From a bacterium (GTDB lineage: Bacteria; SZUA-79; Acidulodesulfobacterales; Acidulodesulfobacteraceae), in contig JAJYHI010000032.1 of the NCBI GenBank assembly GCA_021784835.1, positions 1 through 33,673 on the forward strand: a stretch of DNA of 33,673 bases. The letters run 5' to 3'. Position 1 is the first letter of the stretch; every line of letters begins with the position of its first letter. Positions 18,566 through 27,296 of this stretch are shown here, in pieces. The position numbers and the translations under genes are program-made. Under the pieces are notes generated by a model. That model worked only from the letters and a program-made list of their open reading frames with translations, made no database searches and was not told where the DNA came from.

Positions 18566-19708
18566 ATGGCTTTAAACTATAATTTGTCCGAAATAATAGG
18601 GCATAAAAAACAGACGGATTTTTTAAGCGTACTTTACGGTTCGCAAAGGATGCCGTCGGGACTTTTGTTTTACGGACAAAAGAATATAGGAAAAAATATT
18701 ACGGCGCTGTCCTTTGCCGCTTCGGTTTTATGCGGCGATTACGCAGAAAATTTTCAAGCAGCCGCCGCTTCTTCTTCCTTGAATTTTTGCGGTAAATGTC
18801 CGTCCTGTTTCTCTTTTTTAAACGGCATGAATCAAAATATTTTTATGGTCGAGTCGTCCGGAAATTCTATAAAGATAGAAACAATTCATCAAATTACGTC
18901 TTTTTTGGCTCTTAAACCTCAGTATCCGACCCACAGATTCATAATCATCGACGACGCTTCGGCTATGAACCCTTCGGCGTCTAACGCCCTCCTTAAGATA
19001 CTTGAAGAACCGCAGGAAAAAACCGTTTTTATTCTTATAACGTCAAATATAGGCACGCTTGCGCCTACGATTGTATCGCGATGTATTTTGCTAGGTTTCG
19101 CTCCTATCGCCGATGAAATTTTATCCGGCGCTGTTAAATTAAAATATCCCGATATAAACGATAATAAGCTTAAGATTTTTTTAAAACTTGCCAGAGGAAG
19201 CTATTCAGGTTTTATAAAGCTGATAGAAGGCGGATATTTAGAAAAAAGAGATTTTTTGATTAACGGCATATTTGAAAAACTTTTTTCCGAATTTAAAAAA
19301 AGAGGAGATATTTACGGTATATCTGCAGAATTTGCTTCAAAATTTATGTTTCAGGAAAAGGTTTCCAAAAGCAAAAACGCGAAGAAAAAAAACGGTAGTA
19401 TAGATACCGAAGTTAAAGTTAAAGATGCGTCTGCGGACGAAGATGAAGAAAAAACATATATTTTCGAGCTGATTTTATTTATATTTAGAGATATTTATAT
19501 TTATAGTTTGTTAAAAGATGAAGAAATATTGTATAATGAAGACATTGCAGGAGAAATAAAAAAATTTGCTTTTGAAAGCGGAGCTTCTCCTGAGGATATA
19601 AGGCATATGATAGAAACTACGGTTTTACATATAGAAAAAATAAACAGTTATAATTTAAATAAATCGATATCTATAGACTCGTATTTCTCAAACCTTATAT
19701 CCGCTTGA
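18566..19708 (+). CDS. holB: DNA polymerase III delta' subunit
   Basis: This is the clamp-loader delta' subunit. N-terminal IIGHKKQTDFL and a P-loop-like GQKNIGKN (residues 37-44) are seen. The P-loop lacks the usual serine or threonine, as expected for a subunit that does not hydrolyse ATP. A zinc cluster C56, C75, C78, C81 (CGKCPSC) follows. RFIIIDDASAMNPSASNALLKILEEP is the Walker B-like region, and TIVSRC is sensor 1. The C-terminal part includes a lysine- then acid-rich insertion (about 270-295) of low complexity. The order holB-ricT-metG-tatD is widely conserved and supports the call. Confidence 0.93.
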   Translation: MALNYNLSEIIGHKKQTDFLSVLYGSQRMPSGLLFYGQKNIGKNITALSFAASVLCGDYAENFQAAAASSSLNFCGKCPSCFSFLNGMNQNIFMVESSGNSIKIETIHQITSFLALKPQYPTHRFIIIDDASAMNPSASNALLKILEEPQEKTVFILITSNIGTLAPTIVSRCILLGFAPIADEILSGAVKLKYPDINDNKLKIFLKLARGSYSGFIKLIEGGYLEKRDFLINGIFEKLFSEFKKRGDIYGISAEFASKFMFQEKVSKSKNAKKKNGSIDTEVKVKDASADEDEEKTYIFELILFIFRDIYIYSLLKDEEILYNEDIAGEIKKFAFESGASPEDIRHMIETTVLHIEKINSYNLNKSISIDSYFSNLISA

Positions 19709-19732
19709 ATTAAAAAACTAAACCAATAAAAT

Positions 19733-20464
19733 ATGAGAACCGTAGAAGTAAAAATATTTAATACAGGCGATACTATAGAGTGTATTTCCAGAATTTCAAA
19801 TCTTATACCCGAAGATAAGGTGGTAATAGATTTGGATGGAAATATTCGCATAGGAACCGTAGCAGGAGAAACTAAAGTATTTACGGAAGATGCCGCCGCC
19901 TTAACGCAGAAACCGTCTTCTTTCATAATAAGAAAACTTTTTCCTTTCGAAACGGGCGATAAATTTATATACTACAAAACGGAAAAAGAAGGCTACTGTT
20001 TTTGCAAGAAGAATGCGGAACAGCTCGGTTTGGAGATGAAACTGCTGAAAGTCAAATATGCCGTCGCCGACAATAAATTGATATTTTATTACAGCGCCGA
20101 GGAAAGAGTAGATTTTAGGGAATTAGTTAAGATTCTGGCTTCCAAATTTCACATAAGAATAGAAATGCGGCAGATTAATATCCGCGATGAATGTAAAATA
20201 TTAGGCGGAATAGGCATTTGCGGAAGAATTTGCTGCTGCACTTCCGTAATAGGCGAAATGAACCCGGTTACTTCTAAAATTACTAAACTGCAGTGCCAAA
20301 ATACAAGTAAATTCGTGGGTTATTGCGGCAGACTCCTATGCTGTCTCGCTTTTGACCCGCCTACGGAAGGCGAATGCAGCGGAGGTGAAAAACAGTCTTT
20401 AGAAAAACAGGCTGAAAGCGTCTCCGTTTCCGGCAGTTCCGATAATCCCCCGGATTCTCAATAA
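19733..20464 (+). CDS. ricT: PSP1-domain protein, RicT/YaaT-like
   Basis: The family member RicT (YaaT) forms a complex with RicA and RicF that supports RNase Y-dependent RNA processing in Bacillus; in proteobacteria its role is unclear. The PSP1 domain occupies about residues 50-215. It is marked by EQLGLEMKLLKVKYAVADNKLIFYYSAEERVDFRELVK and a remarkable cysteine set, CKILGGIGICGRICCCT and CGRLLCC, which in RicT ligates an iron-sulfur cluster. The 243-residue protein ends in a serine/glutamate-rich tail. It begins 24 bp behind holB and is followed by metG at about 90 bp. Confidence 0.9.
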   Translation: MRTVEVKIFNTGDTIECISRISNLIPEDKVVIDLDGNIRIGTVAGETKVFTEDAAALTQKPSSFIIRKLFPFETGDKFIYYKTEKEGYCFCKKNAEQLGLEMKLLKVKYAVADNKLIFYYSAEERVDFRELVKILASKFHIRIEMRQINIRDECKILGGIGICGRICCCTSVIGEMNPVTSKITKLQCQNTSKFVGYCGRLLCCLAFDPPTEGECSGGEKQSLEKQAESVSVSGSSDNPPDSQ

Positions 20465-20556
20465 GTTAATATACATAATATACAAACGATATAAAAATAT
20501 AAATAAACATTAATAATATAAAGATAAAGGCGGCTTTAATTATTTAATATAACGAT

Positions 20557-22143
20557 ATGAATAACGATTATTTTTACGTTACCACTCCTATTTATTACGT
20601 AAACGATAAACCGCATGTAGGACACGCATATTCTACTATAATAGCCGATACTATCGCCAGGTTTAAAAGATTATGCGGATATAAAACGTTTTTTTTAACG
20701 GGAACGGACGAACATGGTTTAAAAATAGAAAAAGAAGCCGATTCAAGGGGAATAGCGCCTAAACAGCTTGCCGATTCCGTTCATATAAAATTTAAAGAAC
20801 TTTTTAATGCTATAGGAATATCTTACGACAGATTTATCAGAACGACGGATGAAGACCATATAAGAACGGTAAAGATTGCGTTTAAAAAAATGGCGGCAAA
20901 CGGAGACATATATCTTTCCGAATATGAAGGATGGTACTGCACTCCTTGCGAGACTTTCCTTACGGAAAAGTCGCTTTTAGACGGCGAAAAATGTCCACAG
21001 TGCGGAAGGCCTACTTCAAAAGTAAAAGAAAAAACCTATTATTTAAAATTAAAAAAATATGAAAAGCAGCTCCTTGATTATATAGAAAATAACCCTGATT
21101 TTATAAAGCCGGATTTTAGAAGAAACGAAGTTTTATCTTTCGTCAAGGAAGGTTTGGAAGATTTAAGCATTTCGAGAACGTCTTTTAAATGGGGGATTCC
21201 GGTTCCCGGAGACGAAAAGCACGTTATATACGTCTGGTTCGACGCTCTTTTAAACTATCTTACGGGAATAGGATACGAAGACTATCTTAACGGTAAAAAT
21301 CCTGATTTCGAGTATTTTTTTAAAACTGCTAATCATATCGTCGGCAAAGATATATTAAGGTTTCATGCAGTTTACTGGCCTATTATGCTTTTCTCTCTCG
21401 GACTAGAACCGCCGAAGTCGGTTACCGCCCACGGCTGGTGGCTGACCGAAGGCAGAAAAATGTCTAAATCTACAGGAAACGCGGTTGACCCGATATCTTT
21501 AATAGAAACATACGGCTCCGATTCGCTCCGCTTTTATCTTTTGAGCGAAATTACGCTCGGCTTGGACGGAGATTTTAATGCCGATAATTTTATACTTAGG
21601 TACAATTCCGCTCTTGCGAACGACCTTGGAAACTTAGTTTCTAGAACCGCCGCAATGCTCAATAAATATAACGGAGGGAATGTTCCCGGAAGAAATTCGG
21701 CGTCAGAAGACGACGGCGTATTAAATACTGCCGCAGATATATTAAAAAATTTAGACGAAAGATACGACGAATACGATTTTGCTAAAATATTGGAAGACGT
21801 ATTTAAATTTATAAATATATTAAATAAATATATCAATGATTCTGCGCCTTGGAAATTAAACGCCGGCGACCCTGAACAAAAAAGAAAATTACTGAATATA
21901 CTAAGAACGGCTTCCGTTTCCATTTATTATATTTCTTATCTGATATATCCTTTTATGCCGGAAACTTCGCGAAAAATTAATGCTATATTCAATATCGCGC
22001 CTTTCGACGCTCCGGGGTTTTCGGCTGGAGCCGAAAGTATTGCGAATGTTTGTGCCGGCTTGTTTAAAGACGGATTGCGGATAGCCGAAAAAGCCGAAAT
22101 TATGTTCCCAAAAATAAATACCGATAAAAATATTAAAAAATAA
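20557..22143 (+). CDS. metG: Methionyl-tRNA synthetase
   Basis: It charges tRNA-Met. Class I signatures are HVGH (residues 20-23) and KMSKS (301-305). The connective-peptide zinc knuckle is C128/C131 and C146/C149 (CTPC ... CPQC). The anticodon-binding helical domain follows (NDLGNLVSRTAAML, NDSAPWKLN). At 528 residues it lacks the C-terminal EMAP-II/Trbp111-type dimerisation domain found in longer MetG. It sits in the conserved order holB-ricT-metG-tatD. Confidence 0.97.
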   Translation: MNNDYFYVTTPIYYVNDKPHVGHAYSTIIADTIARFKRLCGYKTFFLTGTDEHGLKIEKEADSRGIAPKQLADSVHIKFKELFNAIGISYDRFIRTTDEDHIRTVKIAFKKMAANGDIYLSEYEGWYCTPCETFLTEKSLLDGEKCPQCGRPTSKVKEKTYYLKLKKYEKQLLDYIENNPDFIKPDFRRNEVLSFVKEGLEDLSISRTSFKWGIPVPGDEKHVIYVWFDALLNYLTGIGYEDYLNGKNPDFEYFFKTANHIVGKDILRFHAVYWPIMLFSLGLEPPKSVTAHGWWLTEGRKMSKSTGNAVDPISLIETYGSDSLRFYLLSEITLGLDGDFNADNFILRYNSALANDLGNLVSRTAAMLNKYNGGNVPGRNSASEDDGVLNTAADILKNLDERYDEYDFAKILEDVFKFINILNKYINDSAPWKLNAGDPEQKRKLLNILRTASVSIYYISYLIYPFMPETSRKINAIFNIAPFDAPGFSAGAESIANVCAGLFKDGLRIAEKAEIMFPKINTDKNIKK

Positions 22144-22167
22144 TCGTTTGCCTTTTATTACAATTCT

Positions 22168-23625
22168 ATGATAGATTCGCACTGCCACCTTGAAATGCAT
22201 GAATTTGACGGCGACCTTGACGGCGTTTTGTCGAGAATGTCCGAAAACGACGTAACGCATGCGGTTTCTATCGGTTCTTTAGCTCAGCACGAAAGAATCG
22301 ATAAGACTATAGAAATAATTAATTCTTACGGCAATATATTTACTACTCTCGGCGTCCATCCAAAAAGCCCTTATCTGGATATTGCCGATATAGCGGAAAA
22401 GTTTGAAAAATATTATTCCGAAAATAAAAATAAAATCATAGCCGTAGGAGAAATAGGATTAGATTATTTCCTGCCGGAAACCCCTAAAGAAAAGATAGAA
22501 GAAATTAAAATAAAACAGAAAGAACTTTTTAGATTTCAGCTTAAAATTGCCTCGTCCAAAGGCTTGCCCGTTATAATTCATATAAGAGACGCATATGAGG
22601 ATGCAATAGAGATTTTAAAAGAATATGCAAAAAGTCCCGACGGTTTTTTCGGCGGGGTTATACACTGTTTTTCCTCTTCCGATAAGACGTTAGCCGATGA
22701 ATTAATAAAAATGGGTTTTTTTATTTCATTTTCCGGAAATATAACATACAAAAAAAATGAAGGACTTAGGGAATTATCTAAAATAATACCTTCCGAAAAA
22801 ATCCTTATAGAAACCGACAGTCCGTTTCTTGCGCCTCAAACTTTCAGAGGGAAAAGAAACGAACCATCTTACGTGCGGTTGGTTTTGGAAACCGTAGCGT
22901 CTCAAAAACGCGCGGAACTAAAAGCAATGAACGATTTAACCGTCCAGAACACGGTAAATCTTTTTTCTCTTGAAGGCATAGAAGGATTTTACCCTGCAGT
23001 TGCATATAAAATAAGAAACTCCGTTTACGTAAATCTTACGAATAAATGCACCAACAGATGTACTTTCTGCCCTAAATATCAGGGCGGCAAAAGCAATTTC
23101 TGCGTTCAGGGGTACAATCTTAAACTTAAAAAAGAACCTTCCGCGAGCGAAGTTTTATCCTCTATTTTTCGTTATTACGATTTTAAGGAAGTAGTATTTT
23201 GCGGACTCGGAGAACCTACCTTGCGCATAGAAACCTTAAAGGAAGCTGCTTCCGCAATTAAAAAAGGTACCTATAGAACGGATTCGGCGGATATAAAAAT
23301 AAGGCTCGATACCGACGGGCTTGCCAATGCCGTTTACGGACGCAACATAGCCGCAGAACTTGAAAATATTATAGATTCCGTAAGCATAAGCTTAAATGCG
23401 CAAAGTTCCGAAATATACGATGCTATATGCGACCCCAAACTTGCTTCAAAAGGAATAAAGCCTTATAATGCCGTTATAGATTTTGTAAAAGAATCGAAAA
23501 AATATATTAAAAACGTGACCGTTACGGCAATAGACCTTCCGGGCGTCGATATAGCGTTTATTGAAAATTTTGCAAAAAATCTTGGAGTAAATTTTAAACT
23601 CAGGCATTATAATAACGTAGGTTAA
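22168..23625 (+). CDS. TatD-family metal hydrolase fused to a radical-SAM domain
   Basis: Residues 1 to about 265 form a complete TatD-type hydrolase: metal ligands H5 and H7 (DSHCH), E95 (VGEIGLD), H138 (IIHIR), H166 (IHCF) and D217 (ETDSPFLAP). From about residue 278 a second domain starts, YVNLTNKCTNRCTFCPKYQGG, with a CxxxCxxC motif at C294, C298, C301 that binds a 4Fe-4S cluster and SAM. CGLGEPTLR (about 345-353) is the SAM-contacting GGE-like loop. TatD enzymes are 3'-5' nucleases or deoxyribonucleases. A radical-SAM protein associated with TatD is a known family, usually a separate gene. The radical reaction is unknown. There is no frameshift; the frame reads straight through the junction. 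Confidence 0.93.
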   Translation: MIDSHCHLEMHEFDGDLDGVLSRMSENDVTHAVSIGSLAQHERIDKTIEIINSYGNIFTTLGVHPKSPYLDIADIAEKFEKYYSENKNKIIAVGEIGLDYFLPETPKEKIEEIKIKQKELFRFQLKIASSKGLPVIIHIRDAYEDAIEILKEYAKSPDGFFGGVIHCFSSSDKTLADELIKMGFFISFSGNITYKKNEGLRELSKIIPSEKILIETDSPFLAPQTFRGKRNEPSYVRLVLETVASQKRAELKAMNDLTVQNTVNLFSLEGIEGFYPAVAYKIRNSVYVNLTNKCTNRCTFCPKYQGGKSNFCVQGYNLKLKKEPSASEVLSSIFRYYDFKEVVFCGLGEPTLRIETLKEAASAIKKGTYRTDSADIKIRLDTDGLANAVYGRNIAAELENIIDSVSISLNAQSSEIYDAICDPKLASKGIKPYNAVIDFVKESKKYIKNVTVTAIDLPGVDIAFIENFAKNLGVNFKLRHYNNVG

Positions 23626-23641
23626 TAAGGAAAAAAATAAA

Positions 23642-24616
23642 ATGGAAAAAATTTTAGTGTCGGAAATAACGGAAAATCAGAAAGTAGATTCGCTTTTTCT
23701 TGTAAAAAGCAAATCTCAGGCTATGGGTAAAACGGGGAAACCATACGTTTATTTAAAACTGTCCGATAAAGCCGGCGAAATTAAGGGATATATTTGGGAT
23801 AACGTCGATAAACTCGCGCCCATTTTTGAAGCTGGCGATATAATAAAGGTAAAATCAAAAAGTTCGCTGTTTCAAAACGAACTTCAGCTAAGCATTACGG
23901 AAATAGAAAAAATAGATTTGAAAAATATTGCCGCAGAAGATGCCGCTCTTTTTTTTAAGTCCTCGAAGAACGATATAGAATCTATGTATAACGATCTAAA
24001 AACAGTGTTAAAGGAAAATTTAACCGATGAATATATTATACGGCTCGTCGAGAAATTTTTGGAAGACGAACATTACGTAAAACTTTTAAAAACGCTTCCG
24101 GCGGCAAAATCTATACATCATGCATATATAGGCGGGCTTCTTGAACATACGTTAAGCATGCTTAAAATAGGGGCTTTCCTTGCCGAGCATTATAAAAAAT
24201 ACGTTATAAAGGACGTTCTTCTGGCTGCCATATTTCTTCACGACGCGGGTAAAATAGAAGAACTTAAAATCAAAAACAACGTAACGGAATATTCGGATGA
24301 AGGGAGGCTTTTGGGACATATAGTATTAGGTTCGTCTGCGGTAGATAGAAAAATATCCGAAATAAACGGATTTCCGGAAAATTTAAAACTGATTTTAATC
24401 CACGGCATAATATCCCATCACGGAGAGATGGAATACGGTTCGCCTAAAAGACCTAAAACTGCGGAAGCTTTTCTTCTCCATTACATAGACAACATGGACT
24501 CTAAGGTTAATCAGATAGCAGATTTTATAGAAAACGGGGATAACGCTTTATGGAGCCAGTATTCAAAGCCGCTTGACAGATATCTGTTAAATTCCATGCT
24601 GTTTTTAAAGAGCTGA
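23642..24616 (+). CDS. YhaM-type 3'-5' exoribonuclease (OB-fold + HD domain)
   Basis: An N-terminal OB-fold nucleic-acid-binding domain (about 10-95, KPYVYLKLSDKAGEIKGYIWD) is joined to an HD phosphohydrolase domain (about 155-300). The HD ligands are visible in IHHAYIGGLLEHTLSM (around H160) and FLHDAGKIEE (H200, D201), plus a later HGIISHHGEMEYGSP. This architecture and the 324-residue length match YhaM, an RNA- and DNA-degrading 3'-5' exonuclease. It lies 16 bp behind the TatD/radical-SAM gene, so two metal-dependent nucleases are adjacent. Confidence 0.9.
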   Translation: MEKILVSEITENQKVDSLFLVKSKSQAMGKTGKPYVYLKLSDKAGEIKGYIWDNVDKLAPIFEAGDIIKVKSKSSLFQNELQLSITEIEKIDLKNIAAEDAALFFKSSKNDIESMYNDLKTVLKENLTDEYIIRLVEKFLEDEHYVKLLKTLPAAKSIHHAYIGGLLEHTLSMLKIGAFLAEHYKKYVIKDVLLAAIFLHDAGKIEELKIKNNVTEYSDEGRLLGHIVLGSSAVDRKISEINGFPENLKLILIHGIISHHGEMEYGSPKRPKTAEAFLLHYIDNMDSKVNQIADFIENGDNALWSQYSKPLDRYLLNSMLFLKS

Positions 24617-24661
24617 TAAATAAAAATATTAGATAAATAATAAATAATTTTTTTATAAATG

Positions 24662-24670
24662 TGGTATAAT
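24662..24670 (+). promoter_or_regulatory. Extended -10 promoter candidate for ssrA
   Basis: TGGTATAAT is an extended -10 element with no clear -35 upstream. Transcription from about 24677 would give a 5' leader of roughly 75 nt, to be removed by RNase P. Later TATAAT-like sequences (24741-24751) are too close to the mature 5' end to serve. Confidence 0.45.
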
Positions 24671-24751
24671 ATTTACACGAATTTATATATTTTTATAGAC
24701 AGTTAAGATAAAAATATTAAAAATTGTTTAATGTAATTTCTATAATATAAT

Positions 24752-25104
24752 GGGGGCGCAACGGTTTCGACGGTGATATTGGGGCTTTAAGCTGCATGCC
24801 GAGGATGCTTTGTAGGCTCGTTAATCATTCAAAGCAAAACATAATCGCAGATAACTACGATTACGCATTAGCCGCTTAATCGGCTAACGTCTTTGAAATT
24901 TCTACCTGCAAAATTCAAAGGCGACAACTGCAGGGTATAAGTTTGGCGTTTCCTTTTCGTCAAACCCGAATCTTTAAAAGGACGGCGAAGAAAGGTTTTG
25001 TTTATTCTTTGCTTTCGTAAGCCGTATTTAAAGAATAAACTAAGCATGTAGAAGCTTTAGTTTTAAATCTTCGGACGCGGGTTCGACTCCCGCCGCCTCC
25101 ACCA
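24752..25104 (+). ncRNA. ssrA: Transfer-messenger RNA (tmRNA)
   Basis: tmRNA rescues stalled ribosomes with SmpB. The 5' end GGGGGCGCAACGGTTTCGAC and 3' end GGTTCGACTCCCGCCGCCTC plus ACCA form the tRNA-like domain. The acceptor stem pairs GGGGGCG with CGCCTCC (one G-U), and CCA is encoded. The tag open reading frame starts at GCA 24847 and ends with TAA 24877-24879, giving ADNYDYALAA, the same length and LAA ending as the E. coli tag. The sequence ATAATC before the resume codon fits the family. smpB follows 65 bp downstream. Confidence 0.95.
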
Positions 25105-25168
25105 TTATTTTTTTAACAAACGTAAACGCATTGCCGGATTTATGTCCGGCAATACCGCAAATTGATAT

Positions 25169-25651
25169 ATGTCAAATCCGCTTGCCGGACAGAAAATAAA
25201 AATTGTCGCAGATAACAGAAAAGCTTCTTTTCTTTATGAAATTATCGAAAAGTATGAAGCAGGAATATCCCTTTACGGTCCCGAAATAAAATCTATAAAA
25301 GCCGGTAAAGCTAATCTTTCCGACGGTTACGTAGTCATAAAAGACGGAGAAGCGCTTTTGTTGAACGTGCATATAAGCCCTTACGAAAAGGCCAACAGGG
25401 AAAACAAAGATCCCTTAAGAACAAGGGTTTTGCTTTTACATAAACACGAAATTTTAAAACTGTTAGGTAAAATAAAAGAAAAAAACTTAACGGTAGTTCC
25501 TCTAAAAATGTATTTAAAAGCAGGCATGGCAAAAGTAGAAATAGCATTGGTAAAAGGAAAAAAGAATTACGACAAAAGAGCTTCCATTAAGGAAAAAGAA
25601 AATAAAAGAGAGGTAGAAAGGGCGATTAAGGGCAGATCGTTAAATCGTTAA
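25169..25651 (+). CDS. smpB: SsrA-binding protein SmpB
   Basis: SmpB binds the tRNA-like part of tmRNA and mimics the missing anticodon arm in the ribosomal A site. The family landmarks are all present: IVADNRKASFLYEIIEKYEAGI, LYGPEIKSIKAGKANL, DGYVVIKDGEALLLNVHISPYE, and the C-terminal ALVKGKKNYDKRASIKEKE (usually GKKxxDKR). The C-terminal basic tail ends in GRSLNR. The 160-residue length is normal. The ATG at 25169 has no obvious Shine-Dalgarno sequence. It is the direct neighbour of ssrA. Confidence 0.97.
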   Translation: MSNPLAGQKIKIVADNRKASFLYEIIEKYEAGISLYGPEIKSIKAGKANLSDGYVVIKDGEALLLNVHISPYEKANRENKDPLRTRVLLLHKHEILKLLGKIKEKNLTVVPLKMYLKAGMAKVEIALVKGKKNYDKRASIKEKENKREVERAIKGRSLNR

Positions 25652-25731
25652 AATAGAATTTATTTTTTTTAATTATTATATTATAATACACGTTAAAACA
25701 TAAATTTAATAAAATAAGGAGTGTATACTAA

Positions 25732-26265
25732 ATGACCAGTTGCGGAAAACGCAGTTTTATATTCCCGTTTTTAATAATAGCATTTGTTTTTGCTTCTATT
25801 TTTTTCTTCGGCATTAAACATGCGGAAGCCAGAGCTAAAAAAGCTTATAATTTTAATTTAAAAGTTCTTAATCCGACTTTATCGGGATACGATAATTTTT
25901 CGCTAAAAAATTTCAGGGGTCACGTAGTAATCGTTAATTTTTGGGCAACGTGGTGTCCGCCTTGCAGAGCTGAAATACCGATGATTAAAAAATTTTACGA
26001 GTCGGAAAAAAGTAACGGCGTCATGGTTGTCGGCATTAACGTAAACAATAATCTCGGAGGAGTCAGGTCTTTTATTAAAAGCATAGACATTCCTTATCCA
26101 GTAGTTTATGCAACGCCGGAAGTTATAAATAATTACGGAGGAATTAATGCAATACCGCAGACGTTTTTTATATCTAAAAGCGGACGCTTAATGTTTCAAT
26201 GGAAAGGCGAAATAACAAAAGGGGCGCTTTACGGAATTACCCAAAAGTTATTGAATTTAAACTAA
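25732..26265 (+). CDS. TlpA-like periplasmic thioredoxin-fold protein
   Basis: An N-terminal signal sequence or anchor (about residues 8-32, with AEA at its end) is followed by an AhpC/TSA-thioredoxin domain. The redox motif is WATWCPPC (C75, C78), and the cis-proline segment is NAIPQTFFI. FRGHVVIVNFWATWC and VVGINVNNNLGGVRSFIK match TlpA/ResA-type proteins, which reduce periplasmic disulfides, for example in cytochrome c maturation. The target is unknown. The length is 177. AAGGAG at 25716-25721 sits 10 bp before the ATG, and a TATAAT at 25682-25687 may be its promoter. Confidence 0.9.
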   Translation: MTSCGKRSFIFPFLIIAFVFASIFFFGIKHAEARAKKAYNFNLKVLNPTLSGYDNFSLKNFRGHVVIVNFWATWCPPCRAEIPMIKKFYESEKSNGVMVVGINVNNNLGGVRSFIKSIDIPYPVVYATPEVINNYGGINAIPQTFFISKSGRLMFQWKGEITKGALYGITQKLLNLN

Positions 26266-26390
26266 AAATAAATAAAAATTTTTTATTATTGTTTTTTAGT
26301 CGCATTTAGTGTATAAAATTAATTATAAAAAACCGATAGGCGTTTAATATCCGAATAATAAATTACTTTAATATAAAATAGGAAGACGTT

Positions 26391-26957
26391 ATGGCTATAG
26401 ACGACATGATGAGAGAGCTGAAAGACCTTGCAAAGGTTGTGGACGAGGCTACTAAAAAAATAGGCGATTTAAAGGTGCCGGTCAAAGAAAGCTCAGATAA
26501 TATACCGCTTGCGCAGGAAGGCATTTCCGATATCATCAAAGAAACTGAAAAAGCGGCGAATAACATAATGAATTTGCTGGACGAGATAAACGAAAATTCA
26601 AACGATATAAATAAACGGCTCGTCGATCTTATAAATTTGAATCCGACCAAGAAGATAAGGGAAAGTCTCATTAACCTTAAAGAGCTTAATAATAAAAATA
26701 TAGATAAAATATTAGGCGTTCTTTCGCTCCTTTCTTTTCAGGATTTAACAGGACAGAAACTTTATAAAATACAGAATACGCTCAATGAAACTAAGGCAAA
26801 ACTTATAAAAGTACTGGTCGATTCCGAAGTGGAAGCTAAAGAAATACCGAATGAAAAAAAGGCTGAAATATACGGAAAATTAAAAGATATGGTGTCCGAT
26901 AATCAAAAAATGGCTCAAAACGACGTAAATTCAATTTTAGGGGAACTAGGATTTTAA
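26391..26957 (+). CDS. cheZ: CheZ-like chemotaxis phosphatase
   Basis: CheZ dephosphorylates CheY-P. The protein is almost entirely helical. The catalytic motif LSFQDLTGQKLYK carries the equivalents of E. coli D143 and Q147 (D118 and Q122 here). The C terminus, QNDVNSILGELGF, matches the CheY-binding tail that ends LxxLGF. The helical hairpin is shorter than in E. coli (188 against 214 residues). No other che gene is near; it is followed by a terminator, tRNA-Glu and two Roadblock/LC7 proteins. The ATG at 26391 has a GGAAG about 5 bp upstream. Confidence 0.88.
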   Translation: MAIDDMMRELKDLAKVVDEATKKIGDLKVPVKESSDNIPLAQEGISDIIKETEKAANNIMNLLDEINENSNDINKRLVDLINLNPTKKIRESLINLKELNNKNIDKILGVLSLLSFQDLTGQKLYKIQNTLNETKAKLIKVLVDSEVEAKEIPNEKKAEIYGKLKDMVSDNQKMAQNDVNSILGELGF

Positions 26958-26984
26958 ATCTATAGATTTCCTATAGATTTTTTT
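26956..26984 (+). terminator. Rho-independent-type terminator after cheZ
   Basis: The 10-bp perfect stem AAATCTATAG / CTATAGATTT (26956-26965 and 26971-26980) has a 5-nt loop ATTTC and runs into seven T residues (26978-26984). The stem is AT-rich and overlaps the cheZ stop codon. Confidence 0.7.
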
Positions 26985-26985
26985 C

Positions 26986-27014
26986 TTGCTTTTCTTATAT
27001 AAATATGGCATAAT
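26986..27014 (+). promoter_or_regulatory. Promoter candidate for tRNA-Glu
   Basis: TTGCTT (26986-26991), a 17-bp spacer and CATAAT (27009-27014), with TG one base upstream of the -10 (extended -10), are placed so that transcription would start about 20 bp before the tRNA. It lies directly behind the cheZ terminator. Confidence 0.5.
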
Positions 27015-27039
27015 ATTCTTTCTGCATTTAAAAAACATT

Positions 27040-27116
27040 GTCCCCATCGTCTAGCCGGCCCAGGACATCGCCCTTTCACGGCGGCAACACGGGTTCGAAT
27101 CCCGTTGGGGACGCCA
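27040..27116 (+). tRNA. tRNA-Glu (anticodon TTC)
   Basis: A complete cloverleaf. The acceptor stem pairs GTCCCC with GGGGAC, the anticodon stem is CGCC/GGCG around the loop CTTTCAC (anticodon 27075-27077), and the T arm is CGGGTTCGAATCCCG. The discriminator is G and CCA is encoded. Confidence 0.97.
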
Positions 27117-27296
27117 CTTTCCAGTATTTCTTTTTTAACGGTAAATTTATAATATTTATTTTATTCTTTTATACCCGCCTTTACATAAAGGCATTTAAGA
27201 AGAATTTATTTTTCATTGCATATTGTTGTTTTTTTTGATAGTATAAAATATGATTGCGTATTTAATGAAGTAATAATATTTTTAATATAATACCAA

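Noticed and set aside
24741..24751. TATAAT pair just before ssrA as its promoter
   Set aside because: A start 6-7 bp downstream would fall inside the mature tmRNA; the extended -10 at 24662-24670 fits better.
27038..27238. 66-residue plus-strand frame
   Set aside because: Its first third is the tRNA-Glu gene itself and the rest is AT-rich spacer; no ribosome site.
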